In this document: piece by piece, positions 31,263 through 39,988 of the stretch
Numbering within the stretch: the first letter of the stretch is position 1
How the letters are laid out: each line of letters opens with the position of its first letter
Assembly (NCBI GenBank): GCA_017470245.1
Contig: JAFUEV010000042.1
Location: 18,109 to 82,108, forward strand
DNA length: 64,000 nucleotides
Source: a bacterium
GTDB lineage: Bacteria; Cyanobacteriota; Vampirovibrionia; Gastranaerophilales; Gastranaerophilaceae
Direction of reading: 5' to 3'
Made by a program: the position numbers and the translations under genes
Notes under the pieces: model-generated
Database searches by the model: none
What the model was told of the DNA's origin: nothing
Seen by the model: only the letters and a program-made list of their open reading frames with translations

Positions 31263-33827
31263 TTAACTTTGTTGAGAAAAACAAGCAACCAATTCATTGA
31301 TTAATTTTGCATTATGGGTATCTAATACTTTATCTATAGAACCATAATCTTTGCCGTTTCCGCTTGTTAAAAAGGCAGAAACTGCACTCTTGATAACATC
31401 TGTAGTATATGTATCAAATGATTTGATATTATCTTGAACTTCGGTTTTGCCTGCTTTGATGGTATCAATCTTCCAATCATCACCGTAATAATAGCTTCCG
31501 AGTCTTACATATCCATGGTCTTTTTTATCATAGATATAGATACTCTTATTAATATCAATGTTGCCATTTTTATCAATATCCGCCATAAATATAAGGTTAT
31601 TTGCCTTAGCTCCGGTAATGGTTAGAGTGTCGTTTCCTGCGTAATCAGTAATTTTGATACCGCCGTTTAATTTATCAATTTTATAGTTATCATCTCGTCC
31701 GTCCTGGTCAATAATTGTCCCTGATGATTTTTTTGAAATATTATATGTATCAATTGACGCTTTACCCATTGCAGTACCTGCTTGAATTTTAAAATCAGTA
31801 GTATTTATAATATCGTATACGTTTCTGTCGAATTTATCAGCAGATAAAGTGTTTGCAGCAGTATCACAGCTATCTTCAATTACTACATTGTTAGAATTTT
31901 TGATTGTATATTTATCACTTCCGTCTTTATCTTGAATATTTGTAATAGAAGAATCTTTAACATTGTAAATATCGTTTGATTTGCCGTAATCTATTATATA
32001 TGTAGACTTGCCTGATGTTATATTATAAGTATCTGTTGAATACTTTGATGAATTTTGACTTGAATATATATACATTCCTGAATTTGAAGTTAAGTTATAA
32101 GTATTTTTTTCATTATCACTTGCTGCTTCATCCCACAAGCGTACATATTTAGAATTTTTAAACGTATAGGTATCGTTTCCGTCGTCATCTATAATACTAT
32201 AGTCTAAGATACCATCTTCAGTATTTTTGTCACCTGCATATATTGAAATACCATCAACATTAGTGAAATTATACTTATCGTTTCCTTTTGTATCATTGAT
32301 TTTAACAAGAGAAGTGTCTTTTATTGTATAGTTTTCATCCCCTGCAGTATCAAAAAGTTTTATTCTGTGGGATTCATTTGAAATATTAAATTTATCATTA
32401 CCGTCTTGGCTATTTATAATGATTTCAGCAGAATTTTTAACGGTAAAATTATCAATCTGGTCTTTTGCTGATGCACCTGAATTTTCCTGATCGGTAATTT
32501 TAATACCTATAGAATCAACTAAAGTATATTTATCTGCTCCTCCATTATAATCATTGATATTTGTATCATATAGAGAATTTAATTTATAAGTGTCATTACC
32601 ATAATAATCGGTAATAATTGAATCAACCACATTGGTTAATGTGTATGTATCTTTTCCGCCGGTGTTACCTGTAGATACAGTATCAGAAATTGAAACATTA
32701 TCAGAATTATTAACAATATATTTATCGTTTCCTGCATTATCACCTAAGCTAATATATTTTGAACCGTTTATTTTATATGTTTCACTGCCTTTAAAATCGG
32801 TTACCGATAAACCCAATTGATTGACTCCAGTTCCTGTTCCTACTGTTGAATTTATGGTATATGTATCATTCCCAAGTTTATCATTGATGTTAGAACCACG
32901 TCTTAAATTATTTAAATTGTATTTATCATTGCCTGCAGTACCTTGATCTGCACCATAACTACCAACATTTTCATTTATTGTTACAGCAGAATCGAAAACA
33001 TTATATGTATCATTTGCACCGTAATCTCTAATAGTGATAGCAGTATTTTTAATATTATAATTATCAGCCCCGCCCCAATCGTAAATCATAGAATTTGAAT
33101 TGGCTCTATTAACATTATATTTATCTTTTCCTGCGTAATCATTTATATTAACATAGGCATTATCTTTAATATCGTAACTGTCGTTTCCTGAATAATCTTT
33201 TATATTTTTTGATGTTAAAGACAAGCCTAATTCACTTTCGCCATATTTTGTTGTATCAACTGTTATTGAATCAAGAACAGAAAAAGCGTATTTATCATTA
33301 CCTTTAAAATCTGTTATAGAACTTGCTTGTTCCGGACTATACCAAATTTTAACGTCATAGTTGTCATTTCCGTTAAAATCGACATATTTTACTCCGCCTG
33401 ATTTTAGATTGATTTTGTCGTTTTTATCACTTCCAACCAAGTAGCCTGCCGAAGTAAGAGTGTTTGAACTGTTTAGTTCATAAACATTAGCATTATCTTT
33501 TGTTACACCGGTTGTATTTCCTATGGTAGCTGTATCCCCTGAATATTCTGCGCTGTGTACATAATAGTCAACAATAGTTGTTGTAACTTGTTTTTTAAAT
33601 GCATCTGTTGTTTTATCCGTATATACAGTTACAACTTTTAAATTATTTCCGTCTTTTACCTTATATGCATATCCTTTATATTTTGTATTATCTAAGTTTA
33701 CTTTAAATGTAAGATCTGTATTTGCTGTAGTTGACAGTTTGTAGTTAATGTTTTTTGAATTAAAATCAATATCAATTTGTTTAGTGTTTTCTGTAATTGG
33801 AACTGTAGAACTTTTCTTCTTAGCCAT
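31263..33827 (-). CDS. Large RTX-like repeat protein, probably secreted
   Basis: An 854-aa acidic, Asn/Asp-rich protein. From about residue 140 to 770 it consists of some twenty-five to thirty units of roughly 20-27 residues built on the theme I-x-D-x-x-G-N-D-x-Y-x-I-x-N-S-x-x-V-x-I-x-D, for example DYAGKDKYNVN and DKDGSDKYTIKNS. The G-N-D steps recall RTX calcium-binding beta-rolls (GGxGxDxUx), which predict a long calcium-stabilised solenoid. There is no Sec signal peptide, in keeping with type I secretion; the C-terminal 80 residues would hold that signal. The first 130 residues form a separate domain. Likely a surface or released adhesin-like protein. No secretion partner is adjacent. Confidence 0.7.
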   Translation of the reverse strand: MAKKKSSTVPITENTKQIDIDFNSKNINYKLSTTANTDLTFKVNLDNTKYKGYAYKVKDGNNLKVVTVYTDKTTDAFKKQVTTTIVDYYVHSAEYSGDTATIGNTTGVTKDNANVYELNSSNTLTSAGYLVGSDKNDKINLKSGGVKYVDFNGNDNYDVKIWYSPEQASSITDFKGNDKYAFSVLDSITVDTTKYGESELGLSLTSKNIKDYSGNDSYDIKDNAYVNINDYAGKDKYNVNRANSNSMIYDWGGADNYNIKNTAITIRDYGANDTYNVFDSAVTINENVGSYGADQGTAGNDKYNLNNLRRGSNINDKLGNDTYTINSTVGTGTGVNQLGLSVTDFKGSETYKINGSKYISLGDNAGNDKYIVNNSDNVSISDTVSTGNTGGKDTYTLTNVVDSIITDYYGNDTYKLNSLYDTNINDYNGGADKYTLVDSIGIKITDQENSGASAKDQIDNFTVKNSAEIIINSQDGNDKFNISNESHRIKLFDTAGDENYTIKDTSLVKINDTKGNDKYNFTNVDGISIYAGDKNTEDGILDYSIIDDDGNDTYTFKNSKYVRLWDEAASDNEKNTYNLTSNSGMYIYSSQNSSKYSTDTYNITSGKSTYIIDYGKSNDIYNVKDSSITNIQDKDGSDKYTIKNSNNVVIEDSCDTAANTLSADKFDRNVYDIINTTDFKIQAGTAMGKASIDTYNISKKSSGTIIDQDGRDDNYKIDKLNGGIKITDYAGNDTLTITGAKANNLIFMADIDKNGNIDINKSIYIYDKKDHGYVRLGSYYYGDDWKIDTIKAGKTEVQDNIKSFDTYTTDVIKSAVSAFLTSGNGKDYGSIDKVLDTHNAKLINELVACFSQQS

Positions 33828-34136
33828 AATATTTCTCCTTTTTTATTTGATATGAGTTTTTTACTGTTATAAATTTGGTGCAACATAAATTGCAAATATA
33901 ATTTTTATTTGTTTGGTTAAATTATAAATGCTATTTTCTTAATATTCAACAATTTTAACTCGTTACTAATAAGTCTTTCTGAATACTGCCAAAATCAGTT
34001 TAATAAATATTATATATACAACAAACTTATAAACTTATTGTATCACAAATAAACTGTTATAGATATTCTTTACATTTAATGTTAAATTTTACTAATCCAA
34101 TGAACTATAATATGCAAGTGAATACAAAATAAATAT
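33828..34136. other. Intergenic region, 309 bp, no gene seen
   Basis: Very AT-rich sequence upstream of the RTX-like gene, with its AAAGGAG-type ribosome site at the left edge. It ends at the stop codon of the pseudopilin gene. No open frame with a ribosome site, no strong hairpin and no repeat is visible; it presumably carries the promoter of the RTX-like gene. Confidence 0.5.
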
Positions 34137-34820
34137 TTACTTATTTTGCAAATATTTCTGGATACAAGAATATCCGTTACCGGAGGGAGAACAATTAGAA
34201 TTGATTTGAGCAGCTGTTCTACTGCTATATGCAGGAACTAAACCGTTTTCTGTAAATACTGTTGCAAAAATATCCCTTCCAAAAGTATTTGGCTTTCTGT
34301 TTCCATTAATGTCAAATATAACAACCAGTCCGTTACTTTGTGTAATATCAACACCAAAATATGATGCTATACTTCCTTTTGAATACGAATCAATATTAAT
34401 GAATGTTCCGTCACTGAGAATTGCTGTAACAATATTATCTCCGACGCCTATTCCTGTATGCTGACAATATGCATTTCCCCCGTTTAAATTTTTAGTATCG
34501 CCTTCATTCCAGCACCCTGCTTCATTATAACAGACTTTTATCGTATTCAGGTACTGTTTTAAATATGTATCATACCAGTCTTTAATTAATTCGGTATCAT
34601 TATTTCTTACTTCAAAATCAAAATCCCCGCCATCGGCTTTTACCCTTGTCATTGCATTAGCCAATGTTGAATATGCTTTTTTTACTCTTGTATAACGTTC
34701 TTGTTGTGCATAATTTGCTTGTATTGTAGGTATTGTTGTTGCTGCAATAATACCTATGATTACAAGTGTTATTAACACTTCCGCAAGGGTAAATCCAAGT
34801 TTGTATTTAGCTTTATTCAT
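34137..34820 (-). CDS. Type IV pilin/type II secretion pseudopilin-like protein
   Basis: A 227-aa class III signal protein. The short basic leader MNKAKYKLG precedes the prepilin peptidase site G-FTLAEV (cleavage after Gly9) with the conserved Glu at +5, then a hydrophobic helix (LITLVIIGIIAATTIPTI). The globular part has two cysteine pairs (CYNEAGCW; CSPSGNGYSC) and a GVGDNIVTAILSDG segment. Such proteins with an IPTIQANYAQQERYTRVKKAYSTL-like helix are abundant in this lineage. It stands alone, without assembly genes nearby. Confidence 0.88.
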   Translation of the reverse strand: MNKAKYKLGFTLAEVLITLVIIGIIAATTIPTIQANYAQQERYTRVKKAYSTLANAMTRVKADGGDFDFEVRNNDTELIKDWYDTYLKQYLNTIKVCYNEAGCWNEGDTKNLNGGNAYCQHTGIGVGDNIVTAILSDGTFINIDSYSKGSIASYFGVDITQSNGLVVIFDINGNRKPNTFGRDIFATVFTENGLVPAYSSRTAAQINSNCSPSGNGYSCIQKYLQNK

Positions 34821-35034
34821 TAGGGTTCCTTTTAATATACTTTTATATTTTATAATATTTTTTTTAATATAACAATACTGTTTTGTCAGTTATTATAAAC
34901 TTCTTCCCAATTTGTTATTTGTTTCAGTAAACCACATTTAATCTAAGGATTGTTTCGTGTAGTATATAATTACCAAACAGAATTTTTAAAAGATTTAATT
35001 AGAGCATTATATTTAGATTTTTAGTATTCATACG

Positions 35035-35068
35035 AAAAGCGGTTTTAATTATATTAAAACCGCTTTGG
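35035..35068 (-). terminator. Intrinsic terminator
   Basis: AAAGCGGTTTTAAT/ATTAAAACCGCTTT forms a long stem just beyond the stop codon of the minus-strand gene at 35096. No obvious long T-run follows on the minus strand, but the stem is strong. Confidence 0.65.
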
Positions 35069-35095
35069 TGAACAGAAAGGATGTTCAATTAGCAA

Positions 35096-35596
35096 TTATT
35101 CTTTTTTCTCAGGCTTGCCGTATTTTGCTTCAATTTCCGGTTTTAGTTCAGCTTGTGTTTTGCCTGTGAAATCTGCAGCTGCTTGAAGGTATGCTTCCGG
35201 ATCTTCGTTTTGGTTTGGAGCTCTAAAATCATCTAAGCTTTTCTTTTCTGTCGCAGCAGCATCAGTAGTACCGTCTACGGAATCTGCTCCAGCTTCTGCT
35301 TCTTCACCATTTTCTCCTAATTTTTCATCAAATTGGCTTAATATTTGCTCAATTGCTTCATCAACAGTAATACCTCTTGCTGCAGCCATTCCTTCTGCAA
35401 ATGCCATAAGATCATCATCTGATAAATTATCAGGACTTTCTAAACTGTCTACTTTGTTTAAAATATCAGATATTCCTAACGGTGCTCTTTCTTCTTCTCT
35501 ATTATTGCCGTTTGCTGCAGGTGCTGTTTTTCCGGCAGCTGATGTTGCTTGAGCATTATAAATGTTTTGATCTAAACCTCTTAAATTAATAGCCAT
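35096..35596 (-). CDS. Acidic hypothetical protein, 166 aa
   Basis: Not recognised. The protein is Ala/Glu/Asp-rich and largely helical or disordered: a polar lead, then LSDDDLMAFAEGMAAARGITVDEAIEQ as a helical hairpin (about 58-85), an acidic linker, and a second helical stretch ending PEIEAKYGKPEKKE. No membrane segment or signal peptide. Preceded by a GAGGAGATT ribosome site. The composition resembles a structural or phage-like scaffold protein, but nothing links it to a phage. Confidence 0.6.
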   Translation of the reverse strand: MAINLRGLDQNIYNAQATSAAGKTAPAANGNNREEERAPLGISDILNKVDSLESPDNLSDDDLMAFAEGMAAARGITVDEAIEQILSQFDEKLGENGEEAEAGADSVDGTTDAAATEKKSLDDFRAPNQNEDPEAYLQAAADFTGKTQAELKPEIEAKYGKPEKKE

Positions 35597-35669
35597 AATC
35601 TCCTCCTCTAAGCTCTAATTTTTTCTTTTTTAACTTATAATCCTTTTATACAACTCAAAATTATTATAT

Positions 35670-35894
35670 TTAAACGAAAACTGATATATTTCCTCCTTCC
35701 TGAATCAATCGTTTTGATAGATAAAAATCTATTGTTCTTTTGAGTTCTTCTTGTGTCGTTCTGTTATTTCTGTGTTTACTTTATCAATATTTCCTTTTAT
35801 TTTCGTTAATATCGTTTTGATTTTCAGAACCAGTTGTCCCTAATTTATTTTTTTAAAAATCGACAAATCCTGTTTTAAATAAATCAAAATTCAT
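35670..35894 (-). pseudogene. Decayed small protein gene
   Basis: Reading leftward from an ATG at 35894 with GGAGAAAC upstream, a protein starts MNFDLFKTGFVDF, meets a stop, continues in the same frame as KNKLGTTGSENQNDINENK, shifts to read GNIDKVNTEITER, and shifts again to TQEELKRTIDFYLSKRLIQ. Three lesions in 225 bp over an otherwise protein-like sequence indicate a broken gene of about 70 codons. The family is not recognised. The rest of 35597-36040 shows no gene. Confidence 0.4.
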
Positions 35895-36040
35895 TGTATT
35901 GTTTCTCCACGCTCTCTTAATAGAAAAATATTATGTTTTCTCCACGTTAATAAAAATTTTTTAAATTTAGCAATTAATAGTTCTAGAGGACTATTTTACT
36001 AATGATGTATTATAAAAATTTTTTATTGTAGAATCCAATT

Positions 36041-36496
36041 ATGGAAAAATATTATTACAAATCAACACTAGGAATATTTGAAATTATTTATGAAGATAAT
36101 TCCGTATTATCTTTTAAACCAATAGATAAACTTCGTTCTTCCGGAAAGGAAACTCCATTTATAAACAATATAAAAACACAACTGGATGAATATTTTTCAG
36201 GAAAAAGAAAAGTGCTTGATATAAAAATAAATCCCAAAGGAACTCAATTCCAAAAGAAAGTATGGAAAGAATTAGTAAAGATTCCTTATGGTGAAACTAA
36301 AAGTTATTCTGAAATTGCGAAAATGATAGATAATCCTAAAGCTCAAAGAGCAGTAGGAAACGCCTGCAACAAAAATCCTATTATGATTTTTATCCCTTGT
36401 CATAGAGTAATTTCCAAAAACGGAAATTTAACAGGCTTTGCTTATGGCATTGAATTAAAAGCCAAACTTTTAAAATTGGAAAACTCTCATTCCTAA
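36041..36496 (+). CDS. ogt: Methylated-DNA--protein-cysteine methyltransferase
   Basis: A 151-aa suicide repair protein that transfers the alkyl group from O6-alkylguanine (or O4-alkylthymine) to its own cysteine. The active site is IPCHRVI with Cys120, preceded by the winged-helix recognition segment GETKSYSEIAKMI and RAVGNACNKNP. The N-terminal domain is short, as in Ogt rather than Ada. Single-gene unit followed by a strong terminator. Confidence 0.94.
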   Translation: MEKYYYKSTLGIFEIIYEDNSVLSFKPIDKLRSSGKETPFINNIKTQLDEYFSGKRKVLDIKINPKGTQFQKKVWKELVKIPYGETKSYSEIAKMIDNPKAQRAVGNACNKNPIMIFIPCHRVISKNGNLTGFAYGIELKAKLLKLENSHS

Positions 36497-36525
36497 AAAA
36501 TATATTTATAGACTTAAAAAGTAAA

Positions 36526-36560
36526 AAAATAGGAGGTAATTTTAGTAACCTCCTATTTCT
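36526..36560. terminator. Bidirectional terminator between ogt and the converging gene
   Basis: AAATAGGAGGT/ACCTCCTATTT, an 11-bp stem with A-run before and T-rich end after, lies between two converging genes. Confidence 0.85.
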
Positions 36561-36563
36561 TAT

Positions 36564-37604
36564 TTATCCCATAATCTTTTTTACTTGTCTTTTATTTAAT
36601 ACATTGTGAGTTTCGGCATCTATTTGAACTACTTCGTATTTTTGGGTTTTGGTATTAAAACGACGATCTTCATAATAACCTTTCCAAGATCCATCCTTTT
36701 GTTCTTTGAAGTGAGTTTCTAAATAGTCATTAAAAGGAGTATGGTTTAATATTGTTACTTCGGAATCATTAATTTTAAAAATTTCATCAGTGTACCATTC
36801 ATCGGCTAATTTTAGTCCGTCTACTCTGTTATCAATATCATATTTCCTTTTTTTGATTTCAACCGTGGTTGTTCCATTCCTGTCAGTGCTGTAATTTTTA
36901 ATTTTTTGAGGTTCAAAAGAACCGTTTTCAACTTTTACATTTGTTGTTGCCTGTGTTAAATAACCGTCTTCATAAGTTGCTACAATTTTTTCATTTCCTG
37001 TTTCTTTGAGTATAATGTCACCTGTGTATGGATTATTACCAATGTATGCTTCACTTTTCCAAAATTCACCGTTTGCTTTCTTAAAATCTTCTAAAGTAAG
37101 TGCTTTCGTTGATTCTTCAACTGCTTTGCCAGCTTTTATTACTGATTCATCATTTTTTTCAATATCTTCAGGTGTATTATTTTCTGATATTTCAGAAATC
37201 TCTTTTTTATCAAATAATTTATCTTCATTCTCATTTTGAGGGAGAACATCAACTTCGGATTTTTCATCTTTTGAAATTGCTGCACTTGCAACAGCTCCTG
37301 AACCTGCTACTGCTGCTGCGCCAAGGGCAATTTTTTTCTTGTTTTTTGAAAAGTTTTCAAATGCCTTTTTTATTGTATCGCTTTCTTCCAAAGCCTTTTT
37401 GGCTTTATTTATTTGAGCTTCAAATTTATGATTTTTTAGTGTAACTATAACGGAACCGGTTAGTGCCAATGCTCCAAGTGCCAATAATAATTTTTTACTG
37501 TTATTTGTATTATTTTTTTGCGTGTTTTCTGTTACATTTGTTTTTTTTATTTTCCCAAAATTGATATTAGATGCATAATTTGCATTAATTTTATTAATTT
37601 GCAT
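36564..37604 (-). CDS. Lineage-type hypothetical membrane-associated protein with N-F-G leader
   Basis: A 346-aa protein. It opens with an Asn/Lys-rich leader ending in INFGK (about 14-18), followed by two hydrophobic segments (LLLALGALALTGSVIV at about 39-54 and IALGAAAVAGSGAVASAAI at about 91-109). An acidic Glu/Asn-rich linker leads to a C-terminal beta-rich domain (190-340) with repeated Tyr/Asp strands, reminiscent of MORN/WD-like antiparallel sheets (NNPYTGDIIL, EDGYLTQATT). The leader is a type I associate with Gastranaerophilales. Function unknown. Confidence 0.6.
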   Translation of the reverse strand: MQINKINANYASNINFGKIKKTNVTENTQKNNTNNSKKLLLALGALALTGSVIVTLKNHKFEAQINKAKKALEESDTIKKAFENFSKNKKKIALGAAAVAGSGAVASAAISKDEKSEVDVLPQNENEDKLFDKKEISEISENNTPEDIEKNDESVIKAGKAVEESTKALTLEDFKKANGEFWKSEAYIGNNPYTGDIILKETGNEKIVATYEDGYLTQATTNVKVENGSFEPQKIKNYSTDRNGTTTVEIKKRKYDIDNRVDGLKLADEWYTDEIFKINDSEVTILNHTPFNDYLETHFKEQKDGSWKGYYEDRRFNTKTQKYEVVQIDAETHNVLNKRQVKKIMG

Positions 37605-37805
37605 ATTCTCTCCTTAATTTCATTAGCAATCACTCAGATAACGATAAAAAATAATATTTTTTGTTAAAAATAAAAAAAAATTGTATTTTTATTAAATTAT
37701 ATTAATTTGAAATGAACTTTTTGTCACTAATATTCGTATAATATTAATATGTTTCCCCAATTTTTTTAATTTCTGTTATTATTTAAAAATTAAGCGAGGT
37801 AAACA

Positions 37806-39986
37806 GTGAACGTTAGCAGAATATTTTATATTGTGGTTATTACTGCATTAATTTCTTCATTTGCTTCAATATACGGAATGAATATGTATAGCAAAGCAAA
37901 GGCTGATAATGCGAATACAAAAGTAGTGCAAGGCAGTGGCGGATGTCCTATTTCCGTATTAGCGGAAGCTCAGGAAAGTGGTGTTGTTTATGATATTCTT
38001 TCTCCTGTCGGAGAATCTTCAATTAAACCGATAAAACAAGCACCTCGACCGAATACACTGAACGGAAAAACTATTGCTGTTGTTGGCGGGAGTTTTATGG
38101 CTAATGTCACACATCCGGAAATTAAAAGATTGATTTTAGAAAATTATCCCGATGCAAAAGTTATTTTGTTAAGTGAAATAGGTTCGGCAGGGCCATATCC
38201 TGCTCCAGGAATAAAAAGGCAGCAAAAAGATGAATTTGAACGTAAATTAAAAGATATGAAAGTAGATGCGGTTATTTCCGGTAACGGTGGGTGTGGTTTA
38301 TGTACTCCAAAAGAAGAAGGTTCATGTATTACAGCGGAATATCTTGGTATTCCTTCTGTTATGATTGCTGCTCCGGGTTTTGTGGAACAGGCAAAGGCGA
38401 CTGCTAAAACAGCCGGTGTTAGTGTGCAGAGAGTTGCAGAGTATCCGGGAGCATTTTCGGCTCATACCCGTGATGAACTCATAAAAAATACAAGAGAAGT
38501 ACTGTGGCAACAAATTGTTGACGGTTTAACAAAACCTATAACAAATGATGAAATAAAAGATTTCGATAATAATACAGGTGATAATTCAATTGTATTTACC
38601 GGAAATTTGGAAGAAGTGCAGAAATATGCGGAAATGCAGGGGTGGACTGATGGTTTACCAATTACACCTCCAACCGAAACAGTAGTAAATGAATTTTTTA
38701 AATATACTCCATATTCAAGTGATACTGTTATAGGAAATATTCCGCCGACATACAGAAAAGTAACGGTTAAACATGTTGCAACTGTGGGGGCAATGGCAGG
38801 TTGTCCTCCCGAATATATGCCAATTTTGATTGCATACACAAAAGCTATGATGAACGGAGATTTTAGAAAAACATTATCAAGTACTCATGCATGGACACCT
38901 TTTGTTTGGATAAACGGTCCTATAGCAAGACAACTTGGAATTGACTCTGGTCAAGGCGAAATATCTTCTCCTAATAATAAAAAAATAGGAAGATTTATAG
39001 ATTTGGCAATGATTAATCTTGGCGGTTATGATATAAAGAAAAACAGGATGGGAACATTCGGTTATCTCTCTTCTTGGGCTATGGCCGAAGATGAAGAAGC
39101 TATAAATCGTATAGGTTGGCAGCCTTACCATGTTCAACAAGGTTATAATATTAATGATAGTACTTTAACTGCGGCATCAGCACTTAATTGGGGTAATAAT
39201 TTAACACCTGCAACATCTGATGCAGATAAAATATTGGAATTAATGGCTTGGGATGCAGTTGAAAAAGAACAATTTGCATTAGGTGGCGGAACTCCGTTTG
39301 TATACAGAACTATTTTTATAACAGAGTATGTTGCAAGAGATTTGGCAAGAAAATATAGAGATAAAAATGTTCTTGAAAATGCGTTGATAGAATTGGCGAG
39401 ACGTCCTGTTGATGAGCGTGCTTATGCTAATTATTATGCAAATCCCGGAAGCTCTTTTGATGGAAGAAATTATTCTTTAGAAAAACATAAGCAAAAAATT
39501 GCACAAGAAGAAAAATCTTCTGTTACTAATACACCTAAATGGTTGCAATGGACGGGTAAATCTCAAATGCAGACTGTTCCTGTTATGCAAAAAGGTAAAA
39601 CGGCTTTTGTTGTGACGGGAGATGCAAACAGAAATAAAGTGTTGACTGTCCCAGGTGGTGGAATGGCAACCGTTAAAATTGAATTGCCATCAAATTGGGA
39701 TTCTTTAATGCAAGAGTTGGGATATAAACCATTGAGCAGTTTTTATATAAAACCATTGAATGAATCATACGTTCAACCTGTAGTTCAACAACAAATACAA
39801 GAAAATTATGAATATTCTCAACAACAAACACAAAGAAAACGTCCGACAAAAGAACAATATAATAAAATGATGCAATCACGAAGACAAAATTCTACTAATC
39901 AAACTCAACAAGCTTCTGCTCAAAACAGACGCCCGACTCCTGAAAAATACAGAGAAATAAGAAAACAAAGGCAAATGAAAATGTAA
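37806..39986 (+). CDS. UGSC-family (Cys form) thiol protein with extra domain, membrane-anchored
   Basis: A 726-aa protein starting at GTG (GAGGT site 7 bases upstream). One N-terminal membrane helix (about 7-24). Residues 80-235 match the UGSC family, a selenoprotein group; the Sec position is replaced by Cys in the CGLC motif (Cys163, Cys166) within SGNGGCGLCTP, and KTIAVVGGSFMANVTHPE starts the domain. Residues 255-560 form a second domain, with GWTDGLPITPPT and GAMAGCPPEYMPI, which in relatives is encoded next to UGSC. The C-terminal 70 residues are Gln-rich. A thiol redox role outside the membrane is inferred. No TGA codon needs recoding. Confidence 0.65.
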   Translation: MNVSRIFYIVVITALISSFASIYGMNMYSKAKADNANTKVVQGSGGCPISVLAEAQESGVVYDILSPVGESSIKPIKQAPRPNTLNGKTIAVVGGSFMANVTHPEIKRLILENYPDAKVILLSEIGSAGPYPAPGIKRQQKDEFERKLKDMKVDAVISGNGGCGLCTPKEEGSCITAEYLGIPSVMIAAPGFVEQAKATAKTAGVSVQRVAEYPGAFSAHTRDELIKNTREVLWQQIVDGLTKPITNDEIKDFDNNTGDNSIVFTGNLEEVQKYAEMQGWTDGLPITPPTETVVNEFFKYTPYSSDTVIGNIPPTYRKVTVKHVATVGAMAGCPPEYMPILIAYTKAMMNGDFRKTLSSTHAWTPFVWINGPIARQLGIDSGQGEISSPNNKKIGRFIDLAMINLGGYDIKKNRMGTFGYLSSWAMAEDEEAINRIGWQPYHVQQGYNINDSTLTAASALNWGNNLTPATSDADKILELMAWDAVEKEQFALGGGTPFVYRTIFITEYVARDLARKYRDKNVLENALIELARRPVDERAYANYYANPGSSFDGRNYSLEKHKQKIAQEEKSSVTNTPKWLQWTGKSQMQTVPVMQKGKTAFVVTGDANRNKVLTVPGGGMATVKIELPSNWDSLMQELGYKPLSSFYIKPLNESYVQPVVQQQIQENYEYSQQQTQRKRPTKEQYNKMMQSRRQNSTNQTQQASAQNRRPTPEKYREIRKQRQMKM

Positions 39987-39988
39987 TA

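Noticed and set aside
36990..37450. Plus-strand frames inside the 36564-37604 gene
   Set aside because: Ser/Leu/Phe-rich products typical of the antisense of a Glu/Lys/Asn-rich gene; no ribosome sites.
38280..38340. Possible selenocysteine insertion in the UGSC-like gene
   Set aside because: The frame has no in-frame TGA; the Sec position reads as Cys (TGT at 38292-38294), so a SECIS-dependent read-through is not needed.
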